Positions 1 to 4,965 of a stretch of 5,860 nucleotides of DNA are shown in pieces. Below the pieces are notes generated by a model, which did not search any database, was not told the DNA's origin, and saw only the letters and a list, made by a program, of their open reading frames with translations. The DNA lies in contig CAZGMC010000143.1 of the NCBI GenBank assembly GCA_964526565.1, positions 1 to 5,860 of the forward strand. Reading direction: 5' to 3'. The DNA is from CAZGMC01 sp964526565 (GTDB lineage Bacteria > Pseudomonadota > Alphaproteobacteria > DSM-16000 > Inquilinaceae). Position numbers and translations under genes: made by a program. How positions within the stretch are numbered: the stretch's first letter is position 1; every line of letters begins with the position of its first letter.

Positions 1-1
1 C

Positions 2-37
2 GGAGCCACCGTCGAGGCGGATTCGGCAGACAAGTGA
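2..37 (+). CDS. 3' end of an upstream gene (partial)
   Basis: The frame from position 2 stays open to a TGA at 35-37 and reads GATVEADSADK. This is an acidic, hydrophilic tail of the kind that often ends a protein. A strong hairpin follows 35 bp later, which fits a gene end. Only 11 codons are visible, so no family can be assigned, and chance openness of such a short stretch cannot be excluded. Confidence 0.3.
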   Translation, partial: GATVEADSADK

Positions 38-72
38 CGGTCAGTGCCGGCCGCGGCCGCGCGCCGGGGAGC

Positions 73-105
73 GCCCGCCGGCCCCGCCAGCCGGCGGGCT
101 CTCTT
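73..105 (+). terminator. Hairpin, likely terminator of the upstream gene
   Basis: Bases 73-82 pair perfectly with 90-99 to make a 10-bp GC stem with a 7-base loop (83-89). It is followed by TCTCTT, a short pyrimidine tail rather than a clean T run. It lies just after the presumed stop at 35-37 and well before the lipoprotein start, the right place for an intrinsic terminator. Confidence 0.5.
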
Positions 106-204
106 GGCGCGGCATCCCACCCACAGCGGGACAATGCCGGCCGGGCGGCCGGCCGCGGGGAGCACAACACCGCCCCGTCAACGCAAGGAACAGGAGAGGA
201 CGGC

Positions 205-447
205 ATGATGGTTCGCATGCTTCCGCTGCTCACCGGAACGGCCCTGCTGCTGACCGCGTGCGGCAGCTCGACCGGGGAACGCGCCGCGACAGGTGCCGGC
301 ATCGGCGCCGCGGCCGGGGCTGCCGGCGGCGCCATCACCGGCGGCGGCGCCGCCGAGGGTGCCCTGATCGGCGGCGCAGTCGGCGGCGCGACGGGTGCCC
401 TGACGGACGAAGAGGACCTGGATCTCGGCGATCCCGTATGGGAATAA
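205..447 (+). CDS. Small glycine-zipper lipoprotein
   Basis: An 80-residue protein. Residues 1-18 form a lipoprotein signal: a short basic start (Arg4), a hydrophobic core, and lipobox L16-T17-A18-C19, so Cys19 is the predicted lipidated first residue. Gly at +2 rather than Asp argues for outer-membrane sorting by the E. coli rule. Residues about 29-66 are almost entirely Gly, Ala and small residues in a GxxxG-like pattern, typical of glycine-zipper domains that pack as membrane-associated helices. The last 15 residues are acidic (DEEDLDLGD). The ATG at 205 was chosen because GGAGAGG lies about six bases upstream and it puts the signal peptide at the N terminus; ATG 208 is nearly equivalent. 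Proteins of this type are common and mostly uncharacterised, so the envelope role is inferred. It appears monocistronic. Confidence 0.75.
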   Translation: MMVRMLPLLTGTALLLTACGSSTGERAATGAGIGAAAGAAGGAITGGGAAEGALIGGAVGGATGALTDEEDLDLGDPVWE

Positions 448-456
448 CGGAGTATG

Positions 457-482
457 CAGGCCGGGCCGGCCGGCCCGGCCTG
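457..482. repeat. 26-bp perfect palindrome after the lipoprotein gene
   Basis: Bases 457-469 are the exact reverse complement of 470-482, made wholly of GGCC/CCGG blocks between CA and TG ends. It starts 9 bases after the lipoprotein stop. As RNA it would form a very stable hairpin, so it may end transcription or protect the mRNA 3' end. The bases after it (TTCCC) are not a good U tract, so a terminator role is only possible. Confidence 0.6.
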
Positions 483-490
483 TTCCCGGC

Positions 491-519
491 TTGCAATCTT
501 TGCATCCAACCCCTAGAGG
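491..519 (+). promoter_or_regulatory. Weak candidate promoter for the methyltransferase gene
   Basis: TTGCAA at 491-496 and TAGAGG at 514-519 are separated by 17 bp. The match to sigma-70 boxes is partial (about 4/6 and 3/6). It is the best pair seen between the palindrome and the start at 623, and would leave a leader of roughly 95 bases. Confidence 0.2.
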
Positions 520-622
520 TCGAAAACCGTGCTCCGCAAGGCGGCGCTGTCGAGGAACCGCACGGGGCATTCGCGACCACCGTTCAGACCGGACCAGTCA
601 ATAATTTCGTGGAGACGATGCA

Positions 623-1231
623 ATGACGCTGTCCTACAGCTCGCCAGAGCGTGCGACGGCACGCCAGGCGGCGTCGGAAAAGGCCATCTACTTCAGGCAC
701 TGGCTCAAGGCGCCGCTGAGCATGGGATCGGTCGCGCCGGCGTCGGTATCGCTGTGCCGGCTGGTCACCGCCAACATTGTCCGCGAGCCCGGCGAATTCA
801 TCGTCGAGACGGGTGGCGGCACCGGAGCGGTCAGCCGCGCTCTGCTGTCCGCCGGCGTGCCGGCAGAGCGCCTGATCGTTGTCGAGATTGACCCCGACCT
901 GGCCGCGCATCTGCGCAGCACCCATTCCGAGGTGGCTGTGATCCAGGGCGACGCGCGAAAGTTGCAGGAAATCCTGCCGCAGGACGTTGTCGGGCGCGTC
1001 GGCACGGTGATTTGCGGCATTCCGCTGACCATGCTGCCGATCGACATCATGCGGCCGATCGTCAACGGCATGCTCGACGTAATGCCGCCCGGCCGCCGGT
1101 TTCTGCATTACAGCTTCTGCATAACGTCGCCTCTGCCGTACAAGCGCCTGGGTCTGAAATCGGACCGCCTGGGGTTCACACTCGGTAATTTTCCGCCGGC
1201 GTCGCTGTGGGGCTACAAACGCCTGAGCTGA
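623..1231 (+). CDS. PmtA-like SAM-dependent (phospholipid N-)methyltransferase
   Basis: A 202-residue class I methyltransferase. Residues 24-40 (FRHWLKAP...GSVAPAS) match the N-terminal segment typical of PmtA-type phosphatidylethanolamine N-methyltransferases. SAM motif I is V61-E-T-G-G-G-T-G68, the acidic ribose-binding end of strand 2 is E88-I-D90, and GD at 109-110 follows. G132-I-P-L135 corresponds to the (S)GLPL segment of PmtA and KsgA-like enzymes. The family methylates phosphatidylethanolamine towards phosphatidylcholine at the inner membrane face; related proteins are annotated as rRNA adenine dimethylase-like, so the substrate is not certain. Motif I has Gly where many members have Pro (GPGTG). 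Length fits the family. GGAGACG at 611-617 lies 5 bases before the ATG; an ATG at 618 is out of frame and hits a stop at once. It stands alone, convergent with phyR. Confidence 0.8.
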   Translation: MTLSYSSPERATARQAASEKAIYFRHWLKAPLSMGSVAPASVSLCRLVTANIVREPGEFIVETGGGTGAVSRALLSAGVPAERLIVVEIDPDLAAHLRSTHSEVAVIQGDARKLQEILPQDVVGRVGTVICGIPLTMLPIDIMRPIVNGMLDVMPPGRRFLHYSFCITSPLPYKRLGLKSDRLGFTLGNFPPASLWGYKRLS

Positions 1232-1251
1232 GCCTTTCTGGGCTTTACCCT

Positions 1252-1276
1252 GTCAGGGATGCACCGTCAGGGATGC
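1252..1276. repeat. Short direct repeat between convergent genes
   Basis: GTCAGGGATGC occurs at 1252-1262 and again at 1266-1276, three bases apart, in the 87-bp gap between the methyltransferase and phyR stops. A small hairpin (GGCGCA at 1293-1298 with TGCGCC at 1302-1307) follows. No T tract is present, so I do not call a terminator here. Confidence 0.5.
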
Positions 1277-1318
1277 GAAAGGTGGGCCGCAAGGCGCAAC
1301 CTGCGCCGACCCGCTTGT

Positions 1319-2065
1319 TCATGCCGGGACCATCCGGGCAAGGGCATTGCGGATGTCCGCCGGCCGGCACGGCTTGGTCACGACCTGTGCACCCAAAGGA
1401 ATCGACAGCGGCTGCAGATGTTCGGAGTGGCCGGTCACCAGGATGATGGGGACCGGCTTGTGGTCGAGGATCCACTTGAGCGCCCGGCGGCTGCCCGCGT
1501 TGCGGCACCCGCTGATGTCGGCCACGATAAGGCCTGGACTGGCGCGCAACACGGCGGCAATGGCCTCGTCCGGACCGATTGCGGTGCCGATCACGGTACA
1601 ACCTGCCTTCTGGACGAGGCGGGAAAGATACCGAACGTGATGCCGGTCACACTCGATGACGACCGTGTTGCCGAAACACAAACGTCTGAGCGTTCCGGTG
1701 GCCTGCCGATAGCGGCGCGCCGCATCGGTCTCTGCAATGCCGAGGATCGCTGCCGCTGCGGCAAGCGGCAGGCCTTCGAGCGCGCGCAGCAGCAGCACCG
1801 CCCGCTCCGGCACGGACAGACGCATGATGATCGCCGCCAGTCCGTCCGGCGGCTCGCCAAACCGGTGCGGCGGCGCCTTCTCCAGCGCGCAGTGCAGGAG
1901 GCGGAACAGCCGCAGTCCGACCTCGGCGGGAGCGGCGGCCGCTTCGTCGACGCTGATCAGGGCGGCGAGGCTGCGCGCCACATACTCGTCGGCAAGGTCA
2001 CCCTCGCCCAGCAGCGCACGGGCGTAGCGCCGCAGCGCGGGCAGTGCCTCCTGGACGGTCTTCAT
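1319..2065 (-). CDS. phyR: PhyR-type anti-anti-sigma response regulator
   Basis: A 248-residue protein with the PhyR layout: a sigma-like N-terminal domain (about 1-130), then a receiver domain (about 134-246). LPALRRYARALLGEGDLADEY (residues 8-28) matches the PhyR sigma2-like start, and residues about 83-128 (AVLLLRALEGLPLAAAAAILG...) match the sigma4-like helix-turn-helix region. In the receiver, phospho-acceptor D183 (VADI), T211 (LVTG) and K231 (TKP) are present. The acid pocket reads E138-C139-D140 where the family usually has E-D-E, so a metal-binding Asp is Cys. In known systems, phosphorylated PhyR binds NepR and releases EcfG; ecfG and nepR are both nearby. ATG 2065 was chosen because the family N terminus begins there; no clear Shine-Dalgarno precedes it, and it overlaps the stop of an upstream frame as ATGA. 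No sensor histidine kinase is visible. Confidence 0.87.
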   Translation of the reverse strand: MKTVQEALPALRRYARALLGEGDLADEYVARSLAALISVDEAAAAPAEVGLRLFRLLHCALEKAPPHRFGEPPDGLAAIIMRLSVPERAVLLLRALEGLPLAAAAAILGIAETDAARRYRQATGTLRRLCFGNTVVIECDRHHVRYLSRLVQKAGCTVIGTAIGPDEAIAAVLRASPGLIVADISGCRNAGSRRALKWILDHKPVPIILVTGHSEHLQPLSIPLGAQVVTKPCRPADIRNALARMVPA

Positions 2066-2319
2066 GCGGTCAGCGGACGTGCCGGCAACCGTGCTTGTGG
2101 AAACATGAACGGCATCCGATCCATTGCTGCGCCCACCGTCACCGCAATCGGCTCCGCCTTCAGCACATCTGAGCATGCATGCCTCGCCAGGCGCGGCAGC
2201 AGACTTGGCACGGATGACAAAACCGTAACAGCCGCCTTGAAGTGCGACAGCTTTTCGCTTGCCGTCCCAATGCCCGCGCGCTCGCCAAGTCCGAACCAGG
2301 ACGGGATCGCCAACCTCAA
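2062..2319 (-). CDS. Possible small upstream ORF overlapping phyR (doubtful)
   Basis: An 85-residue frame from a TTG at 2319 to a TGA whose last bases overlap the phyR ATG (ATGA). It starts about 20 bases downstream of the expected transcription start of the candidate promoter at 2347-2375. I recognise no family, and there is no obvious signal peptide or motif. Third codon positions look less GC-biased than in the neighbouring real genes, and its Shine-Dalgarno (AGGG) is weak. It may be a coupling leader ORF for phyR, which lacks a good ribosome site of its own, or simply noncoding. Confidence 0.22.
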   Translation of the reverse strand: MRLAIPSWFGLGERAGIGTASEKLSHFKAAVTVLSSVPSLLPRLARHACSDVLKAEPIAVTVGAAMDRMPFMFPQARLPARPLTA

Positions 2320-2346
2320 GCGACCCTGCAGAATACCCTTGCGAGG

Positions 2347-2375
2347 AAAATATACATTTAACTACTCGACAGCAA
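2347..2375 (-). promoter_or_regulatory. Candidate sigma-70 promoter reading toward phyR
   Basis: On the minus strand TTGCTG (2375-2370) is followed after 17 bp by TATTTT (2352-2347), in the AT-rich island. Transcription would start near 2340, leaving a leader of about 275 bases before phyR that includes the small frame at 2319-2062. It is the best-spaced pair I saw upstream of phyR. Confidence 0.35.
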
Positions 2376-2509
2376 TAGCGCACAAGAATGATGCGTTGTC
2401 CCTTTTTGCCGCTAGCCAAAACAAGTTATCCATATCATACAAAAGCATTAAAGATAAAGTCCGCTCGCAGCGCGTCGCAAAGGGCAGTTCATCGCCGGGT
2501 TTCATGATC

Positions 2510-2562
2510 GCCCCCGCGGCCGCGTGATGAAACAAAAATTTCTTGCACGCCCCTGCGGCCGC
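2510..2562. repeat. Imperfect direct repeat with NotI-type cores
   Basis: GCCCCCGCGGCCGC (2510-2523) and GCCCCTGCGGCCGC (2549-2562) differ at one of 14 bases and start 39 bp apart. They lie upstream of ecfG, just before the candidate promoter at 2582-2610. They could be paired protein-binding sites or a chance product of GC-rich sequence. Confidence 0.4.
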
Positions 2563-2581
2563 CAATTTTCCCTGAAGTGTC

Positions 2582-2610
2582 TTGAAATGAGCGGCATATC
2601 GAGAGACACT
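2582..2610 (+). promoter_or_regulatory. Candidate promoter for ecfG
   Basis: TTGAAA at 2582-2587 and GACACT at 2605-2610 are 17 bp apart. The -35 box is good and the -10 box weak (3/6). It would give a leader of about 100 bases. It resembles a housekeeping rather than an EcfG-type promoter. Confidence 0.3.
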
Positions 2611-2718
2611 GCAGTTTGTAAGGTCATTTCGGCCCGTGCCGCCGCCTTTGCCGGGGGTTGATCCTGGGCGGCACCGGTCCGAAGTCGACAGCAGACCGGG
2701 ATCGCGTGGGAGATATCA

Positions 2719-3375
2719 ATGTCGTTCGACTTCCATCATGAACTCACCACGATCATTCCCCACCTCAGGGCCTTCGCCCGTTCGCTGACGCAGGACGCGG
2801 ACTCGGCGGACGACCTGGTCCAGGACACGATCGTCCGGGCAATGGACGCCTGTCACCAGTTCACGCCGGGGACCAACTTCAAGGCGTGGATGTTCACAAT
2901 CCTGCGCAACCTTCATGTCAACGGCCTGCGGCGCAAGTACCGCACCCAGCCGCTCGACGACGTCTCCGCCGCGCTGCACTCGGTGCCGGCGGGCCAGGAC
3001 AGCAGCCTGGAGTTCGCCGACCTGAAGCGGGCCCTGGCCCGGATGAGCCACGACCAGCGTGAAGTGCTGGTCCTGGTCGGCGCCGCCGGCTTCAGCTATG
3101 AGGAGGCGGCAGCTGTATGCGGCTGTGCCGTCGGCACAATCAAGAGCCGGCTGTCGCGGGCGCGGCGGGAGCTCATGCGCCTGATGGTGGGCGGCAGCAG
3201 CACGGACGGCACCCGCCTGGCACCACGGCAGGCCATGCGGCGGCTGCGTCAGGTCAGCGACCCGCGTGTTCTTCTGGATGACGCCGGCACGCGCGCCCGT
3301 GGCTCCGTTGGACCGCCGGCGCACGGACGGGATGACCGTCCCCAACGCCCGGCCCCCCAGCGCATGGCGGGCTGA
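2719..3375 (+). CDS. ecfG: EcfG-type ECF sigma factor, general stress response
   Basis: A 218-residue ECF sigma factor. Region 2 spans about 9-76: PHLRAFARSL (14-23), the core-binding helix ADDLVQDTIVRA (30-41), and FKAWMFTILRN (54-64), with a basic end RRKYR (71-75). Region 4 spans about 102-155: MSHDQREVLVLVGAAGFSYEEAA, then CGCAVGTIKSRLSRARREL (134-152), the -35-reading helix-turn-helix typical of EcfG sigmas. The neighbouring PhyR and NepR support the assignment to the alphaproteobacterial general stress response. The conserved part ends near residue 157; about 60 further residues form a basic, proline-rich tail unlike the usual EcfG end. GGGAG at 2708-2712 lies 6 bases before the ATG. 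nepR, normally just upstream in the same operon, is instead downstream on the other strand. The family is secure; the claim that it is the master stress sigma rests on context. Confidence 0.9.
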   Translation: MSFDFHHELTTIIPHLRAFARSLTQDADSADDLVQDTIVRAMDACHQFTPGTNFKAWMFTILRNLHVNGLRRKYRTQPLDDVSAALHSVPAGQDSSLEFADLKRALARMSHDQREVLVLVGAAGFSYEEAAAVCGCAVGTIKSRLSRARRELMRLMVGGSSTDGTRLAPRQAMRRLRQVSDPRVLLDDAGTRARGSVGPPAHGRDDRPQRPAPQRMAG

Positions 3376-3401
3376 GCACACAGGCAAACCGGCTGCTTTA
3401 G

Positions 3402-3424
3402 GGGCGGTGCATGCGGCACCGCCC
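3402..3424. terminator. Hairpin between convergent ecfG and nepR
   Basis: GGGCGGTGC (3402-3410) pairs perfectly with GCACCGCCC (3416-3424) around a 5-base loop, 27 bases after the ecfG stop. The sequence after it on the + strand is G/T-rich (TGGTGGCTGTG) but not a clean T run. A role in separating the converging transcripts is plausible. Confidence 0.4.
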
Positions 3425-3496
3425 TGGTGGCTGTGTGGTTGATGCCGCGGCGTTGCCACAAGTAAGGACCGGGCGGTTCCGTCGCGCCGGCCGGCG

Positions 3497-3862
3497 TCAG
3501 TCGGGTTTGCCCGACTTGTCGTGGCCGGTCTCGGTGCTGCCGGTCGCATCGCTGCCGGTCGCATCGCTGCCGGTCGCATCGCTGCCGGTCGCATCGCTGC
3601 CGGTCGCATCGCTGCCGGGGTTGTCACGATCGTGCGCATCCGGCTTTTCGAACTTCTCCTGCACGCGGTCCAGCAGGGTCTGCAGCCGCGGAGGGAGAGG
3701 TTCGTTGCGGACGGAGTCATAGGCCTTCCGCAACTGATCATCCAGCCAGCGGTCGAAATTGGCCCCCTTTTCCGGGTCCCTGGGACCCAGGTTCGACAGG
3801 ACGCGGCTGTGGCGACGCCGTTCGCTCTCGTTCAGCGGCTTGCGCGTCTTGCGGCGGTTCAT
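3497..3862 (-). CDS. nepR: NepR-like anti-sigma factor with repeat tail
   Basis: A 121-residue protein whose centre (about 36-70) carries the NepR signature: LDDQLRKAYDSVRNEPLPPR (40-59), then QTLLDRVQ. This is the LR..YD.V.NEP.P.R...LL pattern of the two helices that clamp region 2 and region 4 of EcfG. By family knowledge it blocks EcfG and is removed by phosphorylated PhyR; both partners are in this window. Residues 1-20 are strongly basic. Residues 83-107 are five perfect GSDAT units and 108-112 a variant GSTET, giving an acidic, probably disordered tail; typical NepR proteins are shorter and lack it. AGGGA lies 6 bases before the ATG at 3862. The gene is convergent with ecfG rather than in front of it, so it needs its own promoter. 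Whether the tail alters binding is unknown. Confidence 0.85.
   Translation of the reverse strand: MNRRKTRKPLNESERRRHSRVLSNLGPRDPEKGANFDRWLDDQLRKAYDSVRNEPLPPRLQTLLDRVQEKFEKPDAHDRDNPGSDATGSDATGSDATGSDATGSDATGSTETGHDKSGKPD
3526..3618. repeat. 15-bp tandem repeat inside nepR
   Basis: The + strand unit CGGTCGCATCGCTGC occurs in five perfect copies starting at 3541, 3556, 3571, 3586 and 3601. A degenerate copy (11/15) lies at 3526-3540. Perfect periodicity runs from about 3536 to 3618. On the nepR strand each unit reads GGC AGC GAT GCG ACC, that is GSDAT. Because 15 is a multiple of three, gain or loss of copies changes tail length without a frameshift. Identity between copies suggests recent expansion or slippage. 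Confidence 0.95.
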
Positions 3863-3903
3863 TACAAATCCCTGCCCGGATACTCATTCTTGACGTGCTT
3901 TGC

Positions 3904-3917
3904 CGATCGCGCGATCG
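3904..3917. promoter_or_regulatory. Palindrome upstream of nepR, possible operator
   Basis: CGATCGCGCGATCG is a perfect 14-bp palindrome centred about 48 bp upstream of the nepR ATG. Its position suits a repressor or activator site for nepR, but I recognise no known regulator motif and no clear promoter beside it. The rest of the 329-bp spacer 3863-4191 shows only the candidate pyrF promoter and a small inverted repeat (CGGGAA...TTCCCG near 3992-4010). Confidence 0.3.
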
Positions 3918-4058
3918 ACCTGCTCCCATGACCTAAATGCCGTGCGCCGCATTTGGTTGCCGGTGTACGATAGAATCCCATTTGCTCGTAACGGGAAAGA
4001 AGGCTTCCCGGCATCTCCATTGGGATACCGGATTCTCGTGTGCCGCAACAGCCATAAA

Positions 4059-4088
4059 TTGCTGCACCTGCGAAAAGCCTGCTACACT
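4059..4088 (+). promoter_or_regulatory. Candidate promoter for pyrF-trpF
   Basis: TTGCTG at 4059-4064 and TACACT at 4083-4088 are 18 bp apart. The -10 matches TATAAT at 4 of 6 positions. Transcription would start near 4095, leaving about 97 bases of leader. I saw no riboswitch or attenuator structure in that leader. Confidence 0.4.
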
Positions 4089-4191
4089 GCCGCCGCCAAC
4101 CACGGCGGGGCCACATCCTTGTCGTGCCTCCCGCCCGGCTGCCGGACGGTATCGGGGCGGCCGGCACATCTGCAAGGGGGAGTGACAGGGG

Positions 4192-4941
4192 ATGGAGCGG
4201 GACAATCCGATCTTTTGCGCGATCGACACGCCGTCGCTGGAGGCGGCGCAGAAGCTGGCCGGGGAGCTTGCCGGCATCGTCGGCGGCTTCAAGCTGGGAC
4301 TTGAGTTCTTCAGCGCCAACGGCCCCGCCGGGGCGCGGGCCATCGCCGACTTCGGCGCGCCCATCTTCCTGGACCTGAAGCTCCACGACATCCCCAACAC
4401 CGTCGGCGGGGCCGTGCGCGCCCTGGTCCGGATGAAGCCGGCGTTCATCACGGTGCATGCCTCCGGCGGGCGGGCCATGCTGGCCACGGCGATGACGGCC
4501 GCCCGCGACGCGGCGGAAAGCCTGGGCGTGGAACGGCCGCGGCTGCTCGCCGTCACCGTCATGACCAGCCTCGACGAGGGCGACCTGCGCGACATCGGCC
4601 AGGACCCCGCGCCGGAGCATCAGGTCGACCGGCTGGCCTTTCTCAGCCAGGATGCCGGGCTCGACGGGGTGATCTGTTCGGCCCAGGAGATCAGCCACCT
4701 GCGCCGCCGCTATGGCCCGCACTTCGTGCTGATGGTGCCGGGCATCCGGCCGGGGTGGTCCACCCACGACGACCAGAAGCGCGTCATGACACCGGCCGAG
4801 GCCCTGGCCCTGGGCGCCGACTACCTGGTCATCGGCCGGCCGATCACCCGCGCCACAGACCCCGCCGACGCGGCGCGGCGCGTCGCCCAGGACCTCCTGG
4901 CGCCAGGACCTCACTTGGCGCCAGGACCTCTTGGCGAATGA
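4192..4941 (+). CDS. pyrF: Orotidine 5'-phosphate decarboxylase
   Basis: A 249-residue TIM-barrel enzyme that decarboxylates OMP to UMP, the last step of pyrimidine synthesis, in the cytoplasm. The family landmarks are all present: A10-I-D11 on strand 1, F33-K34-L-G on strand 2, the catalytic core D61-L-K63-L-H-D66-I-P with its Asp-Lys-Asp charge network, T87-V-H89-A, the phosphate loop P183-G-I-R-P187, and G215-R216-P-I-T at the last strand. ATG 4192 gives the expected N terminus just before the first barrel strand; a purine-rich AGGGGGAG lies about 10 bases upstream. The C terminus has an unusual short extension, LAPGPHLAPGPLGE, arising from a local DNA duplication after the last helix. trpF follows 24 bases after the stop and is probably cotranscribed. 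Confidence 0.97.
   Translation: MERDNPIFCAIDTPSLEAAQKLAGELAGIVGGFKLGLEFFSANGPAGARAIADFGAPIFLDLKLHDIPNTVGGAVRALVRMKPAFITVHASGGRAMLATAMTAARDAAESLGVERPRLLAVTVMTSLDEGDLRDIGQDPAPEHQVDRLAFLSQDAGLDGVICSAQEISHLRRRYGPHFVLMVPGIRPGWSTHDDQKRVMTPAEALALGADYLVIGRPITRATDPADAARRVAQDLLAPGPHLAPGPLGE
4887..4930 (+). repeat. Short repeats in the pyrF C-terminal tail
   Basis: CCAGGACCTC occurs at 4887-4896, 4903-4912 and 4921-4930. The last two copies lie within the longer repeat TGGCGCCAGGACCTC (4898-4912 and 4916-4930), followed by a third partial TTGGCG. The 18-bp step duplicates LAPGP in frame; the 16-bp step does not preserve frame. The repeat lies past the conserved enzyme core. Confidence 0.85.
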
Positions 4942-4965
4942 GCCGCAGTGACGCATGGTGAGGGC

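Larger units (their letters stand above)
2066..2718. other. Long divergent intergenic region between phyR and ecfG
   Basis: This 653-bp stretch separates two divergent stress-response genes. Its centre (about 2341-2460) is clearly AT-rich against the GC-rich surroundings, with runs such as AAAATATAC and CATTAAAGATAAAG, as expected of a promoter zone. It holds the candidate phyR and ecfG promoters, a doubtful small ORF, a NotI-type direct repeat, and a possible ecfG leader hairpin (GTGCCGCC at 2636-2643 with GGCGGCAC at 2667-2674). I found no GGAAC-N16/17-CGTT element on either strand and no RNA gene. Confidence 0.6.

Noticed and set aside
187..213. EcfG-type promoter at GGAAC 187-191
   Set aside because: The downstream box is GGTT at an 18-bp spacing, and the start would fall inside the lipoprotein coding region.
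554..584. EcfG-type promoter before the methyltransferase (GGAAC at 554, CGTT at 581)
   Set aside because: The spacer is 22 bp instead of 16-17, so it is unlikely to be used.
2066..2419. N-terminal extension of phyR by 118 residues upstream of ATG 2065
   Set aside because: The frame is open, but PhyR family proteins begin at the LPxLRRYARAL segment. The extra part has no domain and crosses the AT-rich promoter zone.
1259..2527. Long open + strand frame (422 codons) across the phyR region
   Set aside because: It is antisense to phyR, whose protein matches a known two-domain family. The + strand product is Arg/Gln-rich without family features, as expected of a shadow frame in GC-rich DNA.
3536..3618. 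CRISPR array
   Set aside because: The repeats are 15 bp, contiguous and without spacers, and lie in frame within nepR. This is a minisatellite.
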